Assembly (NCBI GenBank): GCA_934667425.1
Contig: CAKULV010000080.1
Coordinates: 1 to 8,030, forward strand
Direction of reading: 5' to 3'
DNA length: 8,030 bases
DNA from: an uncultured Kiritimatiellota bacterium
Lineage (GTDB): Bacteria; Verrucomicrobiota; Kiritimatiellia; RFP12; UBA1067
A model generated the notes under the pieces. It was given only the letters and a program-made list of their open reading frames with translations, was not told the DNA's origin and ran no database searches. Made by a program: the position numbers and the translations under genes. Positions 6,152 through 8,030 of this stretch are shown one piece after another (the stretch's first letter is position 1; every line of letters starts with the position of its first letter).

Positions 6152-7864
6152 CTATGAGATGACCGCGACAGGCTGGCCCTTCACGACCGCCACGCCATGC
6201 TGAACGAGGAACGTTATCTTGCCGGCGGCAGTCGCCTTGACGGGGTTGAAAAGCTTCATCGCCTCGACGATGCAGACCGGTTCGCCGGGCTTTACCGCGA
6301 CACCATCTTCGGCGAGTTTCGGCTTCCCGGGTCCCTCGCTCCGGTAGAACGTGCCGTTGAGAGGCGCAAGCACCCGAGTGCCCGGCGGAATGTCTGCCTT
6401 GCCATTCGCGGGAGCTGCCGGACCGGGGGCTGCCGCCTGTGGAGCCGCCGGCGCGGCGGACGACGCAAGCGCCTCGGTGTCCGCCGGTATCGGATCGCGC
6501 TTCGCCGCCGGAGCGGCGCGCCACTTGAAATACCCAAGGGCGACTTCCGGGAACAGGCAGTACGAAAGGATATCCTCCTCCGCCTTCACGAGTCCGGCCG
6601 GTATGTCCCGCGCCGCAGCGGCGAGGCCCGGCTTGAGGAGATCCGCCGGGCGGCACGTGATCGGCTTGAGGGATCCGCACAGTTTCTTCCTGAGCCTGGG
6701 CTCTATCGGGGCGGGAGTGCGCCCGTAGTATCCGGCGGCATAGCGCCTCGTCTCGTCCGTGACCATGCCGTAGCGCTTCCCGCCAAGCACGTTTAGGACG
6801 GCCTGCACCCCGACGATCTGCGACGTGGGCGTGACGAGCGGCGGATAGCCCATGTCCGCACGGGTCTTTGGCAGCTCCTCAAGCACCTCCGGCAGGCGGT
6901 CGAGCGCATTCTGCTGCGCAAGCTGGCTGCGGAGGTTGGAGATCATTCCGCCGGGAATGGCGTGTACAAGCACGCCTGCATCCACCGGCTCCACCTTCGC
7001 GCACGATGCCGGCTGCCGCTTGAGCTTGAGCTTCTTGAAGTAGTCGTTGATCTCGGTGAGCTTGGCGCGGTCGAGCCCGGTGTCGAACCCTTCGGACTCA
7101 AGTATCGTCATCACGGATTCCGTCGGCGGCTGGGACGAGAACGAACTCATCGTGGAGATGGCGCAGTCCACGCACCCCGCGCCCGCCTCGACTGCGGCCA
7201 TGTACATCGCCGCCGCCATTCCGCTCGTCATGTGCGAGTGGACCTGCACCGGTATCTCGGGGAGCGCCTTTACGAGCGCACCGACAAGCTCGCGGGCTGC
7301 CCCGGGGGTGAGGATGCCGGCCATGTCCTTGATGCACAGCGAGTCGATGCCCATGTCCGCCAGCTCCTTCGCGAGCTTCACGTAGTTCGCGACTGTGTGG
7401 ACGGGAGACGTGGTGTAGGAGATCGTGCCCTGCGCATGCCCGCCGTATTTCTTGACGGCCGCTATCGCCTGCTCAAGGTTGCGTGGGTCGTTCAGCGCGT
7501 CGAACACCCTGAAGATGTCCATGCCGTTCTCGCAGGCGAGCGCGACGAAGCGATCTACGATGTCGTCCGGATAATGCTTGTAGCCAAGGATGTTCTGCCC
7601 GCGGAGAAGCATCTGGAGAGGGGTCTTCGGACAGGCCTTCTTTATCTGGCGAAGCCGTTCCCACGGATTCTCGCGGAGGAAGCGCATGCACACGTCGAAG
7701 GTCGCGCCGCCCCAGCATTCGAGCGAGTAGTACCCCGCGTCGTCGATCTTCGAGGCGATCTCCAGTATGTCGTCCGTACGCATGCGCGTAGCCCAAAGCG
7801 ACTGGTGCGCGTCCCGCAGGGTCGTGTCCGTGATACGTATTCTCGTCTTCTTGTTTCCTGGCAT
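6152..7864 (-). CDS. oadA: Oxaloacetate decarboxylase alpha subunit / pyruvate carboxylase subunit B, with C-terminal biotinyl domain
   Basis: A 570-residue carboxyltransferase that moves a carboxyl group between oxaloacetate/pyruvate and its own biotin. Residues about 8-275 form the HMGL-like TIM barrel: ITDTTLRDAHQS (11-22) with the metal-binding Asp18, IKDMAG with Lys179 (carbamylated in the family), and HSH with His209 and His211 as metal ligands. The conserved PYC/OADA domain follows to about 445. An Ala/Pro-rich linker (about 450-490) leads to the biotinyl domain with CIVEAMKLF and biotin-accepting Lys537. The biotinyl domain contains GTFYRSEGPGKPKL, resembling the thumb-bearing acetyl-CoA carboxylase carrier AccB. 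The start at 7864 is chosen over the 7969 extension because GGAAGAGG lies eight bases upstream and a promoter 37 bases upstream. Whether it works as a sodium-pump decarboxylase or in pyruvate carboxylation needs its partners (OadB/OadG or PycA), none of which lie in the window. It leads the murG-uppP unit. Confidence 0.93.
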   Translation of the reverse strand: MPGNKKTRIRITDTTLRDAHQSLWATRMRTDDILEIASKIDDAGYYSLECWGGATFDVCMRFLRENPWERLRQIKKACPKTPLQMLLRGQNILGYKHYPDDIVDRFVALACENGMDIFRVFDALNDPRNLEQAIAAVKKYGGHAQGTISYTTSPVHTVANYVKLAKELADMGIDSLCIKDMAGILTPGAARELVGALVKALPEIPVQVHSHMTSGMAAAMYMAAVEAGAGCVDCAISTMSSFSSQPPTESVMTILESEGFDTGLDRAKLTEINDYFKKLKLKRQPASCAKVEPVDAGVLVHAIPGGMISNLRSQLAQQNALDRLPEVLEELPKTRADMGYPPLVTPTSQIVGVQAVLNVLGGKRYGMVTDETRRYAAGYYGRTPAPIEPRLRKKLCGSLKPITCRPADLLKPGLAAAARDIPAGLVKAEEDILSYCLFPEVALGYFKWRAAPAAKRDPIPADTEALASSAAPAAPQAAAPGPAAPANGKADIPPGTRVLAPLNGTFYRSEGPGKPKLAEDGVAVKPGEPVCIVEAMKLFNPVKATAAGKITFLVQHGVAVVKGQPVAVIS

Positions 7865-7872
7865 TGAAAGAA

Positions 7873-7880
7873 CCTCTTCC
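7873..7880 (-). promoter_or_regulatory. Ribosome binding site of oadA
   Basis: GGAAGAGG on the minus strand, eight bases before the ATG at 7864. It supports this start rather than the in-frame ATG at 7969, which lies upstream of the promoter. Confidence 0.7.
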
Positions 7881-7901
7881 GTATTGATTTTCTTGCCTGC
7901 G

Positions 7902-7910
7902 ATTATACCA
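7902..7910 (-). promoter_or_regulatory. Promoter of the oadA-murG-uppP unit (extended -10)
   Basis: The minus strand reads TGGTATAAT, identical to the box before metY. No good -35 hexamer is seen 16-18 bases further upstream, consistent with an extended -10 promoter. Transcription would start near 7895, with about 30 bases of leader. The remaining bases to 8030 show no gene. Confidence 0.75.
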
Positions 7911-8030
7911 TAAATGGGCGCGGCCGCATCAGTCGCTTTCGCTCTTCCCCGAGAAGGGTGACTTGCCAAAGTAAATGACCATAGTGTATGGGCAATGAGT
8001 TGGACAATGGGAGGCGGGATGTAGGATGGC

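Noticed and set aside
6962..7867. Long plus-strand open frame opposite oadA (301 codons)
   Set aside because: Antisense shadow; composition reflects the GC-rich codons of oadA.
7865..7969. N-terminal extension of oadA to an ATG at 7969
   Set aside because: It crosses the TGGTATAAT box, and OadA homology begins at the ATG at 7864.

Overview
The window carries five recognisable protein features, all on the minus strand: four intact genes of known family or role (oadA/pycB, murG, uppP, metY), one intact multi-pass membrane protein of the DUF4153 type, and in addition a decayed MATE-transporter remnant. The gene set (biotin-dependent OadA/PycB, sulfhydrylation-type homocysteine synthesis, peptidoglycan lipid-cycle enzymes) fits a peptidoglycan-making, probably anaerobic, GC-rich bacterium. 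A heptanucleotide tandem repeat, hairpin-rich intergenic DNA and an AccB-like biotin domain on OadA made me think of the PVC group (Kiritimatiellota, Lentisphaerota or Verrucomicrobiota), but no phylogenetic marker in the window proves this and I hold it loosely.

Layout in transcription order, right to left. 7865-8030: leader and promoter region of oadA, with an extended -10 box. 6152-7864: oadA/pycB. 5069-6136: murG, starting 15 bases after oadA. 4293-5072: uppP, its GTG overlapping the murG stop. These three look like one transcription unit. 4091-4292: intergenic DNA with small inverted repeats and a doubtful 32-codon ORF. 2774-4051: metY, with its own extended -10 promoter, a strong ribosome binding site and a hairpin terminator just downstream. 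2369-2731: MATE remnant squeezed between the metY terminator and the promoter of the next gene. 554-2320: DUF4153-type membrane protein. 1-553: no gene supported; it holds a heptad tandem repeat and a cluster of hairpins.

How the genes work together: MurG makes lipid II from lipid I and UppP regenerates the undecaprenyl-phosphate carrier, so the overlapping pair serves one lipid cycle. OadA/PycB acts in pyruvate/oxaloacetate carboxyl transfer and has no obvious mechanistic tie to them. MetY makes homocysteine from O-acetylhomoserine and sulfide. The three start regions with independent promoters share a TGGTATAA[T/G] box 30-37 bases before the start codon.

I found no convincing new defence or mobile system. 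The points most worth a second look are the AccB-like biotinyl domain on OadA, the structured repeat cluster at 341-534, the heptad repeat, the MATE relic at a rearrangement joint, and the shared extended -10 promoter motif.
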